Origin: Holtermannia corniformis
Lineage: Eukaryota > Basidiomycota > Tremellomycetes > Holtermanniales
Assembly: GCA_001599935.1 (NCBI GenBank)
Contig: BCIJ01000016.1
Span: forward strand, 302,108 to 366,107
DNA: 64,000 nt
Direction: 5' to 3'
A program made the position numbers and the translations under genes. Below are positions 44,680 to 54,100 of this stretch, piece after piece. Each line of letters opens with the position of its first letter. Within the stretch, counting starts at the first letter, position 1. The notes beneath the pieces were generated by a model that worked only from the letters and a program-made list of their open reading frames with translations, had not been told where the DNA came from and ran no database searches.

Positions 44680-45602
44680 GGCGACACACAGTCGTTGTTC
44701 GTTGGTTGTGGTCGTGCGAGCTCTAAACACTCGACGGGGATAGTGACTGTACGTGCGTTGAGTTGGAAGAGGAGGATGTGTAGGGTGGAAAGTAGAATTC
44801 GTAGAGCGTTAGGACTTGCTCACAGTCGATGTTGCCGGTCGACGCTGTTGGTGTGCTGTCGGTCAATGCTGTTGCGGTCAATGCTGGCAGGTACCTTTGG
44901 TTGCCCTTCATTTTTCGAGTCAAGGAGCGACGGCCAAGCCTGATCGGCCACCGTCTCCCTGGCGATCAGCGTACCCAACTGTGCACGGACTACGCCGATA
45001 CTGGCGCACAGACCTCACCCGCCATATGCCAATCCTTTGGAGCCATCGCCGGTCCATACTGACCGTGTCCTTGTGCCGTTGATATCGACCCATACGCCAA
45101 AGGATCCCCTAGGATCCTTTGGCAGCCCTGTAGCGACGCATCGGGCAACTACACCTGAGGTGAGCTTGCAGCAGTAGACGTGCCAATCAAGATCTTGTTG
45201 AACCGTGCCCAAGGTAGAGCGGTTATTGATTGGTGCTCAAAGTCTTGCATCGCCATTGACAAGGAATCAGCTTCAGTAGTAGTGGATGTGTCCCGTCGCC
45301 TGCGAGCTCAAGACAATCGACGGTCTCGTCGCGGAGGACGTACTAAAGTGGCTAGTGGCGAGCACTCGGGCGAATGTTTGGGCGCACAGTTCATGGTGTT
45401 CAGAGCCTTACAAGTAATGCAGTCGTTGTTCTTTCTACGTAGTGAGGGTAAGCCAAAAACCATGTTCTCGTCATGGTAAACGGCTTGAGATTGGTACAGT
45501 CAGTGTCTTGAGAGCGCTCTGTTCCCCCGAATGCTACAGCTGATCCAGGTCATGTGTATATATACTCTTTGGCTACGTTCAAAAAATAATCTCTCGTTAG
45601 AG
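44680..45602. other. Intergenic accessory DNA with perfect hairpin
   Basis: No supported gene. A perfect 12-bp inverted repeat (GCCAAAGGATCC, spacer CCTA, then its complement) occupies 45,096-45,123. A short minus frame at 44,923-44,723 abuts the start of PPQPP copy 2 and may be its leader. Confidence 0.4.
45096..45123. repeat. Perfect 12-bp inverted repeat
   Basis: The arms GCCAAAGGATCC and GGATCCTTTGGC are separated by CCTA and have no mismatch. It is not next to any recognised gene end. Confidence 0.8.
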
Positions 45603-45694
45603 TCCCGCATGGTCTAACGGTATGACACAAGATTCTGATGGACGCATCTCTACGCACTTTTCTTGTGGCCCAGGTTCGACTCCTGGTGTGGGAT
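45603..45694 (+). tRNA. tRNA-Gln (anticodon CTG) with intron, second copy
   Basis: The mature part is the same as in the copy at 37,798-37,890, but on the opposite strand. The two introns share TGGACGCA at the start, then differ (CCCTACACGCACC versus TCTCTACGCACTT), which supports the intron boundaries and shows the copies are diverging only there. Anticodon CTG after TT. Confidence 0.8.
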
Positions 45695-45949
45695 TTTACC
45701 ATCTTTTTGCCTGCCGCTCTGGCTGGGAAGCCACTGGAACCCAACGGGATCGCGCGACGGGGATCCATCCGCTCACACCCCAACTGGCTGTCGTATTTCT
45801 CTGCATCCCTGACCCAGAGCCCTCGCGCTCCCAGGTCCAGACAGCAGTTTGAACGCGGTGATTTTCAGTCGTGATGGACACAGTGGCGAGCTTTGCGTTG
45901 ATGTCTGGCTGGCACCTTGGTTATCATTCTGAGACCGAACGAGCGCAGC

Positions 45950-46520
45950 AGATGCCTCCTTTAAGCTATGGTGAAATTTGCGCTGGTAGTTGCCACACAA
46001 ACACTGCTGTTGACGTTGTAGATGTACACCTTGGTGTTGAAGTGAGCGAGGGGATCGGTATTGCGCGTGAACGCGAACATGAATGGACTAAGATGTCTCA
46101 GGGGATGGTTTACCTCGACGATACATACCAACCTCACAACTCGACCTTCTCAGCATGGTGGTGGAGTACACGCCCATTGGCATTCGGACCGCACTCGCAG
46201 CAATTTTAGTATTTCGACAGCATTGAACATCTCTGCTCAGCGCTTCTTCGGCCTGGAGATATAACAAACCTCTGCGCAAGAAAACTGGCTTGATGTTGAT
46301 CAAGACGTCCGTCAAGGCCTTGGGGCTTGACACAGCATGGGTTGTCTGCATGTGACTCAGACAAAGCGCTCATCCGACTGTAGGACTGCCCAAAACACGG
46401 CGATGGTACAGCCGTTGATGGTGTCCATGAGATAGGAAGCAAGAAGGGCTTCGAGCTTCTGTGCCATCTGGGTCATGGTCGCGTCAAGTGATGGACGGGC
46501 GGGCATGAGTTAGCGAGGCG
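45950..46520 (-). pseudogene. PLD-family gene fragment in right arm
   Basis: On the minus strand: LASYLMDTINGCTIAVFWA, a 41-nt intron, then KALTDVLINIKPVFLRRGLLYLQAEEA, and further on TKVYIYNVNSSVCVATTSANFT before a TAA. The order and intron position match the family, but the N-terminal exons are absent and the HxKx4D motif is changed (His to Asn before TK, Asp to Asn), so it is a decayed copy. Confidence 0.7.
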
Positions 46521-46619
46521 CTCGGACTTTGCTAACTGCCTGCGGCTTGTGGCAAATTATGCCCCGCTTTCCTCCTATTGTCTGCGCTCCGTTTCACTCG
46601 CCTACGAGTTGTACTTGAT

Positions 46620-46910
46620 GGCCTGTTGGAGCCATGTCTACCGTCATGCATCACGTGTCTGCCGGTGCGGGTGCATGAGATAAAGCTTGGAGGGCGTTGT
46701 CCGAGATCACATTATTGGATGATGGGAAGAACCGTGATGCATCTCGCTCGCTACGGCTCTACTTTGTAGGCTTCGCCTACGGCTCGCACGCCATCCTGAC
46801 TGTCTCGCCGGATGCAGTATCATCTGCATCCTCGCCGGATGCGTCGCATCCTCGGCGCCTTGNCTACATCCTCTGCGCGCCAGACTTGTCTTGGCTACAT
46901 CCGCGCCGGA
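46620..46910. repeat. Dispersed repeat with GATGC/GCATCC motifs
   Basis: The reverse complement of about 46,690-46,815 matches 4,400-4,520 (GCATCCGGCGAGAC, then AAAGTAG, GTAGCGAGCGA, ATGCATCACGGTTC and a following ATG context). The adjoining 46,650-46,680 matches 28-55. It contains an undetermined base at 46,863. Confidence 0.65.
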
Positions 46911-47054
46911 TGTAGTGTTCGCCAGATGCGGCGTCATGCCGGCTTGCCGAGGAGATGGCTGGCTGAGTGGCGTATTCCAACATGTAGTGTTCGCCAGATG
47001 CGGTGTCATGCCGGCTTGCCGAGGAGATGGCTGGCTGAGTGGCGTATTCCAACA
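46911..47054. repeat. 72-bp tandem duplication
   Basis: Two units, 46,911-46,982 and 46,983-47,054, begin TGTAGTGTTCGCCAGATGCGG and end GTATTCCAACA. I see one difference (GGC/GGT). 72 is a multiple of three, and both strands read through as a 24-residue repeat, but no gene is evident. Confidence 0.9.
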
Positions 47055-47142
47055 CACATTCACAGTAATATATACATCATTTGTTCACATACCTGCCAGC
47101 GTCAGGCGTACATCGGTTATCAGAGCAAATCACCGCCAACGT

Positions 47143-49049
47143 TCAGCGACTGCCTGAAGCGCCGGCTTCGGCCTCCATCAGCTTGTTGCGAAAACTGACT
47201 TCACGCGTGGTCTGTTTCCTCTCCCAATCACGCTTGACGGTCTCGTCTACGGTGGGGTGGGACATTTCGGCCTCGTTATACAGGATCCGGGCGAGGATCT
47301 CGGGGAAGCGCACTTTGTAGGCGTGATCTTGGACGGCTTGCGGGTTCCCTAAGGGCCAGGATCCGGTGCGATCATCCGCAGACGTCTTGTTTGACGTCTC
47401 ACGAGCGCCGGACTCGGGATCGCGAGCGACCAGAGGAGTTTGCGCCAGCTCCGTCGGGTCCAAGGCGTACGGTCGCTCACTCGGGCGAAGGTAGGGTACT
47501 TTACACCAATCAGCGGAGGTCTACCGGACCGCAGCGAGTAACGTACGATCATGAGGCAGCGGCAGGATCCATCGACCGGCTTGGTACATTTCGACGAGGT
47601 ACGTGCTGTACTTTTGCAAGCGTTGCGCGGCGTCGCCTACCCAGACTCCTGGATCCTTCTCGAGGTCGAGGTACCACGAAAAAGCGGTCGACTCGGCGTT
47701 GATCGCAACGTCCGCGAGAGCCTTCTCGATCTGCTCCGGTGAAGCGCCTTGGTCGCGCAATTCGATCTGGAGCAGTGATGCCGACATTCCTGAGCGGACC
47801 GTCAGTCACAACACCTCGACGAGTGTATACATACCCATCGACGCATCCGTAAGGTTGGCACTTGAGGTTGCGATACACAAACTCCCATTTACGTCGTAAA
47901 TGTAGAGCCATGAGCCGTCACTGCAGGGTGCGCCGGTCGTATTGCGGATGTACGCCGAAATGAACTTGCTGCAAAACGGTTCAGCAGGACTTGGCAGTAG
48001 CAAGGGCAGAGACTTACCCGCCCAAAGCTTGCACGGCCTCGGCGTACTCTGACAGACTTTTCCCACTCGTTTCGGCCGTACGCGCGCACTAGTTGCAGCC
48101 TCGTTAGCTTTGGGAGAGACAGCTTCCCTACTCACGGCTTCGTCGACAGCCAAGTAGAGGATCCCACCGCGCGAGAAGAAGGGCGAGAGCTTTTCCAGGA
48201 GGTGGCCCAGCGTGTTGGAGCTGAGTGAAGGCTTAGTGATCCGTAACCAGTACAACGGAGGGCGGCTCACTCAAAGATGGGACTTTCCCAGTAGACGGCT
48301 ACGGCACAACCGTTGATGGCGTCGATGAGGTGGGAGGCAAGAAGGCCATTCTTGCCGTCTTGGTATTGGCGGTGGTCCCTCGGAGGTGGGTTCGTCCACT
48401 GGTGGACGGCGAACGGGACGCCCGTATCGTCAAGGTATACGGGGTTTCGGGGGACCTTGAGGATAGAGCCAGCATATGGCTGATCGAGATACTTGACGTA
48501 TCCAGCGTCCTTGATGGCCTGGACAGCCTCTGGGTCCGCGCGAGTCTTTGCCATTTGCCAGCGGCAGAGCGCCAAGGGTCCATCCCAAAAAGTCTGCCAC
48601 AACGGCTCCTGGAGCACCTTTGCCTCCTCTGCAGCTGCCGGGGACGCATAACGATCCACCTGGTGATGACGCATGAAACCCCCCACGCATTCCACCACGC
48701 GGAGGGGTTCTCCTAGCTCGTCTTCTCGCTCTAGGGGCTGTGGCTCGCCATGTTGACTTGAGTGCAAGCGGGAGAGCTCTTCGAGTTGTTGTAGAAAGGC
48801 AGATAAGAAGGGCTCTTTAATGAGATCTCCGAGCTCTTGATCAGCTAAGCGCTCGAAATCTTCGTCCTCCTCTGCTGCTTGCTGGTCCACCGCATGATCG
48901 CCCGAGTCAAACGCCTTGCCCTTGTCCAAGGTGTTATCCGACATACCGCCTAGACGACCGTGTTGGAGGATGGAGGGTAGCAGAGGCTGTAGGTACGGGC
49001 GTTCTCTACCGAGTGGTCCAGCCAATGTTGAGCGTCCTGCAGAGTGCAA
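47143..49049 (-). CDS. PLD-fold protein, copy 2 (5' end unresolved)
   Basis: The main exon (to 48,268) has an acidic N-terminal part, then LQEPLWQTFWDGPLALCR, AGYVKYLDQPYAGS and ASHLIDAINGCAVAVYWES. Further exons: NTLGHLLEKLSPFFSRGGILYLAVDEA; SEYAEAVQALGG; KFISAYIRNT...YIYDVNGSLCIATSSANLTDASMG; WYLDLEKDPG...GRWILPLPHD; and a C-terminus of about 110 residues (MSHPTVDETVKRDWERK) ending at 47,143. The core matches the PLD superfamily pattern, and every exon is open. The HxK pair of the catalytic HxKx4D is replaced (Gly and Trp precede the retained Asp), so hydrolase activity is doubtful. Upstream pieces at 49.2-49.45 kb (GLQDQIIY and others, with GTGAGT donors) are probable 5' exons. Confidence 0.7.
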
Positions 49050-49676
49050 GGGATGAAAGGATCGTGTGAGAGCTGGTCAGGTTGGGATGCCGAGTGGAGT
49101 ACCAGCGGGGATGAGGGAAAGAGGAGCGACTGAAGGGCGTTCCAGCGAGAGCTTGATGATGAGTGTGAGCGGAGGAGCGCAGGGTGGGGAGACTCACAGT
49201 AGATGATCTGATCTTGTAACCCGCTGGGAAGAGTACTGGTCAACGTCGAACACTGTTGCCACTCTATGCTTGGACCGCAGCAACTGTCATGGAGACTCAC
49301 CGGGTACAGCTCGAATGCGAAGTCGTCTCGGATTCCCACCGCAAAGGCTCGAAGGAACAAAAGGCTGACGCGCGAACAACAAACAGAGGGATCCGCGTCC
49401 AAAGTGGCGCCACTCCAAGTTCGACGTTGTGCGACTGGCCATGACAAGTGAACGGCTCACAGCATGCGCAACCCTGAAGCACTGGGCGCGCGCTTCGGAG
49501 GGCGTCTGTGGGTACGTCGAATGCAGACTGCATTTCGACACGACGGACGCGACAAAGCTTTGGCGCACTGAAAAGTGCAGTCGCCCACCGGCAACGTTAC
49601 GATCCATTGGTCATCGAGATTGATGCACGTTCGAGCTGTACAGCAACGTAGCTGACAGTGCCGCTTCCGCCGCTTG
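49050..49676 (-). other. Probable 5' exons/promoter of PLD copy 2
   Basis: On the minus strand two GTGAGT donors (near 49,197 and 49,301) and branch-acceptor signals (TTGACCAG) bracket short coding-like pieces. An ATG at about 49,442 (MASRTTSNLEWRH) is one possible start. Frames could not be joined uniquely. Confidence 0.35.
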
Positions 49677-49830
49677 GAGCTAGAAGAATCCGCCACGCGA
49701 GAATGGCTTGATCGACGTCCGCCAAGGCCGATGAGCTAACGCAGCATGACTTTTTTGAATGTGACTAAAGGCGCTCACCTGTCCATCGGGATGCTCAAAA
49801 CACGGCGATGGTACAGCCAGGCGAATGCGG
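49677..49830 (-). pseudogene. PLD-family gene remnant
   Basis: The minus strand shows GCTIAVF followed by a stop, an intron relic, then ALAHRPWRTSIKPFSRGGFF and a TAG. The DNA (ggcgatggtacagcc; cttgatcgacgtccgccaagg) matches the fragment at 46.3-46.45 kb. Frames are broken. Confidence 0.6.
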
Positions 49831-49929
49831 GTGGGGTGGCGGCGCGGCGAGTGCCATGATCGACGCAACGAGTTCACGCGACGGCGTACTGGGATACTAG
49901 GCATCGTCAGTGTCATCCGACGAGTGACC

Positions 49930-50530
49930 AGCACGAGTTTACCTGCTCACATCCGCTTGTGCAAGTACTGCCTTCCACCCGAGGACGGCAGGCGTAGCGG
50001 CAGAAGGCTTGAAGCCGAGGCCTGGTTGCAGACTTGACGAGCTCGACAGGGTCTGTGGCGTGGTAAGGGCGTGCAGACTGCAGCGGGGTGTGATCGCTCG
50101 GCGCGTGGCCTGCAACCACATTCAGCATCCAATATCGCGACGGAAGGACAGGAACATACCGTGCTCGTACCCCCATAAGCGGGTGGGATCTCCAGCAATG
50201 CCGTCTTGACGTGCTAGCTCTGCGCGCAGGAGTGGCATCTTGTGGTCGGCGACCAGGTGCGTAGCGACAGTCCATGGCCGAGAAGGGACATGGGATCGCG
50301 CCGGTGTTTTCAAACAGCGGGCAAAGGTGGTGACGCCAGATATGACCGCGCAACCGGCGTGAGCGTATGGTTCCTGCACAGTTGGCTTGTTACTGGCTGA
50401 AGTGAAGGTACTCACGTAAACCAACGTTCCACCGGGCTACGAGATTCGTCGACCGAACACAGCGGACAGCGCGGCTCCCACAGAAAAGTCAACGTCGCGG
50501 CCGAGGATCTCGTAGGCTGAGCGAGGGCAT
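49930..50530 (-). pseudogene. Uncharacterised gene or pseudogene with in-frame stop
   Basis: Minus-strand pieces linked by good splice signals: AYEILGRDVDFSVGAALSAVFGRRIS, then TAG, then PGGTLVY; intron (GTGAGT, CCAACTGTGCAG); EPYAHAGCAVISGVTTF through LWGYEHG; intron (GTATGT...GCAG); and HAPSDHTPLQSARP through CTSGCEQ to a further donor. The TAG at about 50,432 interrupts an otherwise continuous reading. Family not recognised. Confidence 0.35.
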
Positions 50531-50822
50531 GAGTATACTGCTCGCCGAGACCGACCCTATCACAACGTTAGCATTATCGCGCGAGACGAGACGCACCACA
50601 GCAGGCACTCAAAGCAATACGCAGCTTGGTGCAGCGAGTTGGCCATCGGCTTGGCGAGCAGACTGTCAAGGATGCAAAGTAAAACAGAGCAATTCGTTTT
50701 CGCTCGTACGGCTCATGACCAGGTCAATAGTAGCGACTGTATAGCATCTCCGCGCCTTTTCTAAACCATCTAGAGGATCGTGCCGAGCCTGCGAGGAAAA
50801 GCACCGATGCATCAGTCCTTGT
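50531..50822. other. Boundary between accessory block and housekeeping genes
   Basis: No gene seen. Open minus frame over Aha1's end is a shadow of that gene. Confidence 0.4.
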
Positions 50823-52209
50823 TCAAGCTCTCGGGAACGAGGACCAGACGAGGCCAGCCAACACGGCGGACAGCCCGACGACGGCCGTGATAGCCAGGCC
50901 GTTGGCAGACCCAAACGAGGGGGACGGCTTTCGCCGCCGCTTGGGGTGGGGGCTGGAGGAGAGCACTAACCCCATTTGCTTAAAGCTACGTCGTCAGCGC
51001 GGCTCGCAACGTATAGACTCACCCTCGGATATAGTAGGCGTCGAGGGCCGACTGGATCTGCTCCTCTTGACCCTTTGGCACGCCGTCGAGGTTGAACACG
51101 GCTGCGGTCAGCAGTATCACACGGATGTAGACTTACCCAAAGTAGAGTCCTCGCCTTGGTCGAGAGTAATGGTGAAGGTACCGTAGTGTGCTGGAGTCAG
51201 CAGTGCAAAGTGCGGCTAGACCTACCCGACGGCCAGCTGGGGTTGCGAAGCTGCCAGGTTTGCACGAGCTTGCGGGGTTGATCGACGGAAACGATTTTGC
51301 CTGTCGTCAGCCACGTTCCCACCCGAGCACCCACCTCGCACGCCGCCGCCAAACAACTCGTACTCGGTGTCAGGGGTGAGGTTGAGCTGTCGTCAGCGCT
51401 GTCAAATGGTCCCCACCCACCTTGGCCGGGGCCCGGGCCCACATTGGAATCTTGGCCTCGTCGGTCAAAAGTCCCCAGATGTCATCGGCGCTTGCCTGGA
51501 GCCTGGCCTCGACCTTGACGGTGGCAGTGTTGCCGACGGCAGCCTCTTTGACGGGCTTCTTTTCCTCCTTGGGGGCGGGGGCAGGCGGCGCAGGCGCATA
51601 CGAGGGGGTAGAGGTGCCAGAGCCCGACTGGGAGGGCGCGAGGTCGCCATGAGCGGCGACAAGAGCGGGCGCGAAAGAGTTGAACTTTTCGGCCAGAATC
51701 GGCGGAAAGGCCGAGCGAATATAGGCGACGAGCTGGGACGCAGGGGCGCCCGACGTAGCCGACGTGAATTCATACTGACATCAGCGCGACCCACGCAACT
51801 CAACCCACCTCATACTCCGAGAGACCATCTATCGCCTCGTGGCTGACCTCGGGCACTGTCAACGAGCCTTTGACTTCGGACGCATCAGCGGCCGTGCCGG
51901 ACCACTCGACGACAAGACGCAAGTCGTAGATGGTCAAAAGTCTACCGTCAGCTCGTTCGACCAGCTGCAGCACTCACTTGCCCTTGCGCATGCCGAGGTC
52001 GCAATCGCCCTCGACCGTCGTGACCGAGATAATCTCGGCGGCATGCTTGCCATCACCGACTTTGAGCCCCGGCAGCTCCTTTTTGAACCACTCAGCGGCC
52101 CACGGGTAGCAGTTTTTGTTCTTTCTCTCAGCAAGCTCTACACGATCGAGCTACTCACACGCCAGTGGTACGAAGCCTGGAAAGACGTGAGCGGAGTGGG
52201 CGCGGCCAT
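50823..52209 (-). CDS. AHA1: Hsp90 co-chaperone Aha1 with C-terminal membrane segment
   Basis: Activator of Hsp90 ATPase. ATG 52,209 (MAAPTPLTSFQASYHWR); introns of 34-37 nt, most with CTGAC branches. N-terminal Aha1 domain: NKNCYPWAAEWFKKELPGL, LTIYDLRLVVEWSG and VSHEAIDGL. After a Pro/Ala/Lys-rich linker comes the C-terminal AHSA1 (START-like) domain: VEARLQASADDIWGLLTDEAKI, RGKIVSVDQPRKLVQTWQL and HYGTFTITLDQGED. The usual NxNNWHW start is reduced to ASYHWRNKN. After GFKQMG the frame continues about 45 residues: a basic KRRRK patch and a hydrophobic helix (NGLAITAVVGLSAVLAGLVW) ending SSFPRA, the shape of a tail anchor. The ATG is only 63 bp from the Swi1 stop. Confidence 0.9.
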
Positions 52210-52272
52210 GGTCGTTGTTAGCTGCTCTCGAGTGCCGTACGTTCCAGAACGCAATCGTCGTCACGTGATGCA

Positions 52273-54057
52273 TCAACTGTCTGCCTCGACCCCGACCCAT
52301 GCTAGTGCTTCGATCTCGTTGAATGCGATTGGATCGAGCTTGTCGACCAAGAGCATGCGCACGACGCTGTCCTCGTAGAGCGCGAGCAAGCCCGGCTCGA
52401 CCGGCTTGACTTTGCCGGGTTTCCATCCGTCCCCCGCGCCCGCGCTGAAAGACATTGGCGTCGCTGCGGTGCTAGCTTGACCGTTGAGGCAGCCGAGCAT
52501 CTCGCACAGGCGGCGGCACAAGACGCCAAACGGGTTGGACGCAAAGTCGCGCCCGCGCGGAGCATAGTCAAAGATGATGCGCGAGACGATCGCGACCGTC
52601 CCTGGGGTCTGTCGCATCTCGGCGCGGACCGGCAAGGGGGCGAGGAAGGCGAGGTGGAACAGGCAAAGGGCGATGCACTCGACGTGCGCCAAGCGAGTGT
52701 CGGCCGATTCAAGCAGGGCAAAGTCGGCCCGGGTGAGCGGGAGCAGCTTGACGAGCGCGTTGAACACGTCGACGAGCTGTTCGGTGGCGAGCGTGGCCAG
52801 GACCTCGCGGTTGGCATCGATGAGCGCGAGTTTGGACAGCGCCTCGAGCGCGTGGTCGAGGTTGAGAGGAATCTCGAGCACTGGCGTGCTCACGCGCTCG
52901 CCCTCGACGACCGAGTGGATCAACCGAAGAAACGTGCGAGTCGTTTCCAGCGACACGGTGCGCAGATCGACATAGGCGCTAACGTTGGCGAGGATCTGCA
53001 ACACGTCGCGCCGGACGCGGCACAGGTCAAAGTATGCAAACGGCCGACCCGGGCCGTGCTTGCGACAGAGCCGCGTATCGGTGATTTCCGCAAGCAGCTG
53101 CAAGAGCTGCGGCGTGCGCGCAAAGTACTGCTGATTGTCCTCGGCCATGGAGTAGTTTCGAATCAGGTTGATGCCGGCAATCACGACTTGCGTCTGCCTC
53201 GACGATTGGTGCGTCTCGGTCTGGGCCCACCAGTGCACCTGCTTGCCCTCGGCGACGAGGTCGAGATGCGTGCGCTCGTCCTGCCCCGGATGAGCGGCCA
53301 ACCATGCCTGGGCGCCATCTTCACCAAACGCCGATTCGGTAATCAGATCCAGTAATTCAAGTAATAAATCCTCGTAATGGTGCAGGTCGAGCCCGTGCTG
53401 TACCTCGCCTTCCTGCGGGACAGACAGCATGGCGAGAACCGCGAGCGCGTACGAGACTTCGTGTGGGAGCCGCGACGCCATGGACATTGCGATCGATTCG
53501 AGATCGACGGTGCCGAGTTCTTCGTTGCGTCGTGGGATCCGTTCGCGTGCTGCCCGGGCCGTGTCGAGGGCGATTTGCTCCAAGTCCCAACCGCCTGTAG
53601 TCTTTGGGACCCGTTGCAGCGGCTTGTACTCGACTCTGAATCGCTGGCGCTTGGGTGCGATAGGTGTGGGTGGCACTGGTGTTGCTGCCGGTGTTCCGTC
53701 GTCTGTATGGTCAGCGCCATCGCACCGATCGTGCACTCACGTTTGCGCTTCTTGTCCGATGTCGCCGAGACGGGCGTCGACGCTTCCGGGGTGGCGCCGG
53801 CCTCGCCAAGCTTGGACACGACTGGCGACGGAGGGACCGAACGAGTGGGGCCGGGTAGTGGACGGGGTTGAGACACTGGCGTTTGCTGCGTCGACGGCGG
53901 CGGCGGTTGCTGGAATGGAGGTGGCAGCTGTGCGTGAGGTTGCTGTGGCGGCGGAGGGTGTTGCTGCGGTGGTTGTTGCGGTTGATGCGCCGATGGCGGT
54001 CGTTGTGGCTGCTGTTGTTGGTGCTGTTGTTGTGGCTGTTGTGGCTGTTGTTGGTGT

Positions 54058-54100
<43 letters not shown>

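Larger units (their letters stand above)
45600..46600. repeat. Right arm of large inverted duplication
   Basis: Reverse-complement counterpart of 37,390-37,890, in the order tRNA-Gln, spacer, PLD-family fragment, CTAACTCATG block. It contains about 580 bp (45,747-46,327) missing from the left arm, which carry more of the PLD-family fragment and so look ancestral. Confidence 0.8.

Noticed and set aside
46707..47063. Minus-strand 118-codon ORF with a 24-residue repeat
   Set aside because: It is created by the 72-bp tandem duplication and crosses the ambiguous base; composition and lack of start or splice signals argue against a gene.
36000..50600. Known transposase, reverse transcriptase or integrase in the accessory block
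   Set aside because: I looked for DDE/RNaseH, YADD-type RT and tyrosine-recombinase motifs in the readable frames and found none.
52477..53355. 292-codon plus ORF opposite the Swi1 C-terminal domain
   Set aside because: The minus frame has the conserved Swi1 domain; the plus frame has no recognisable features.
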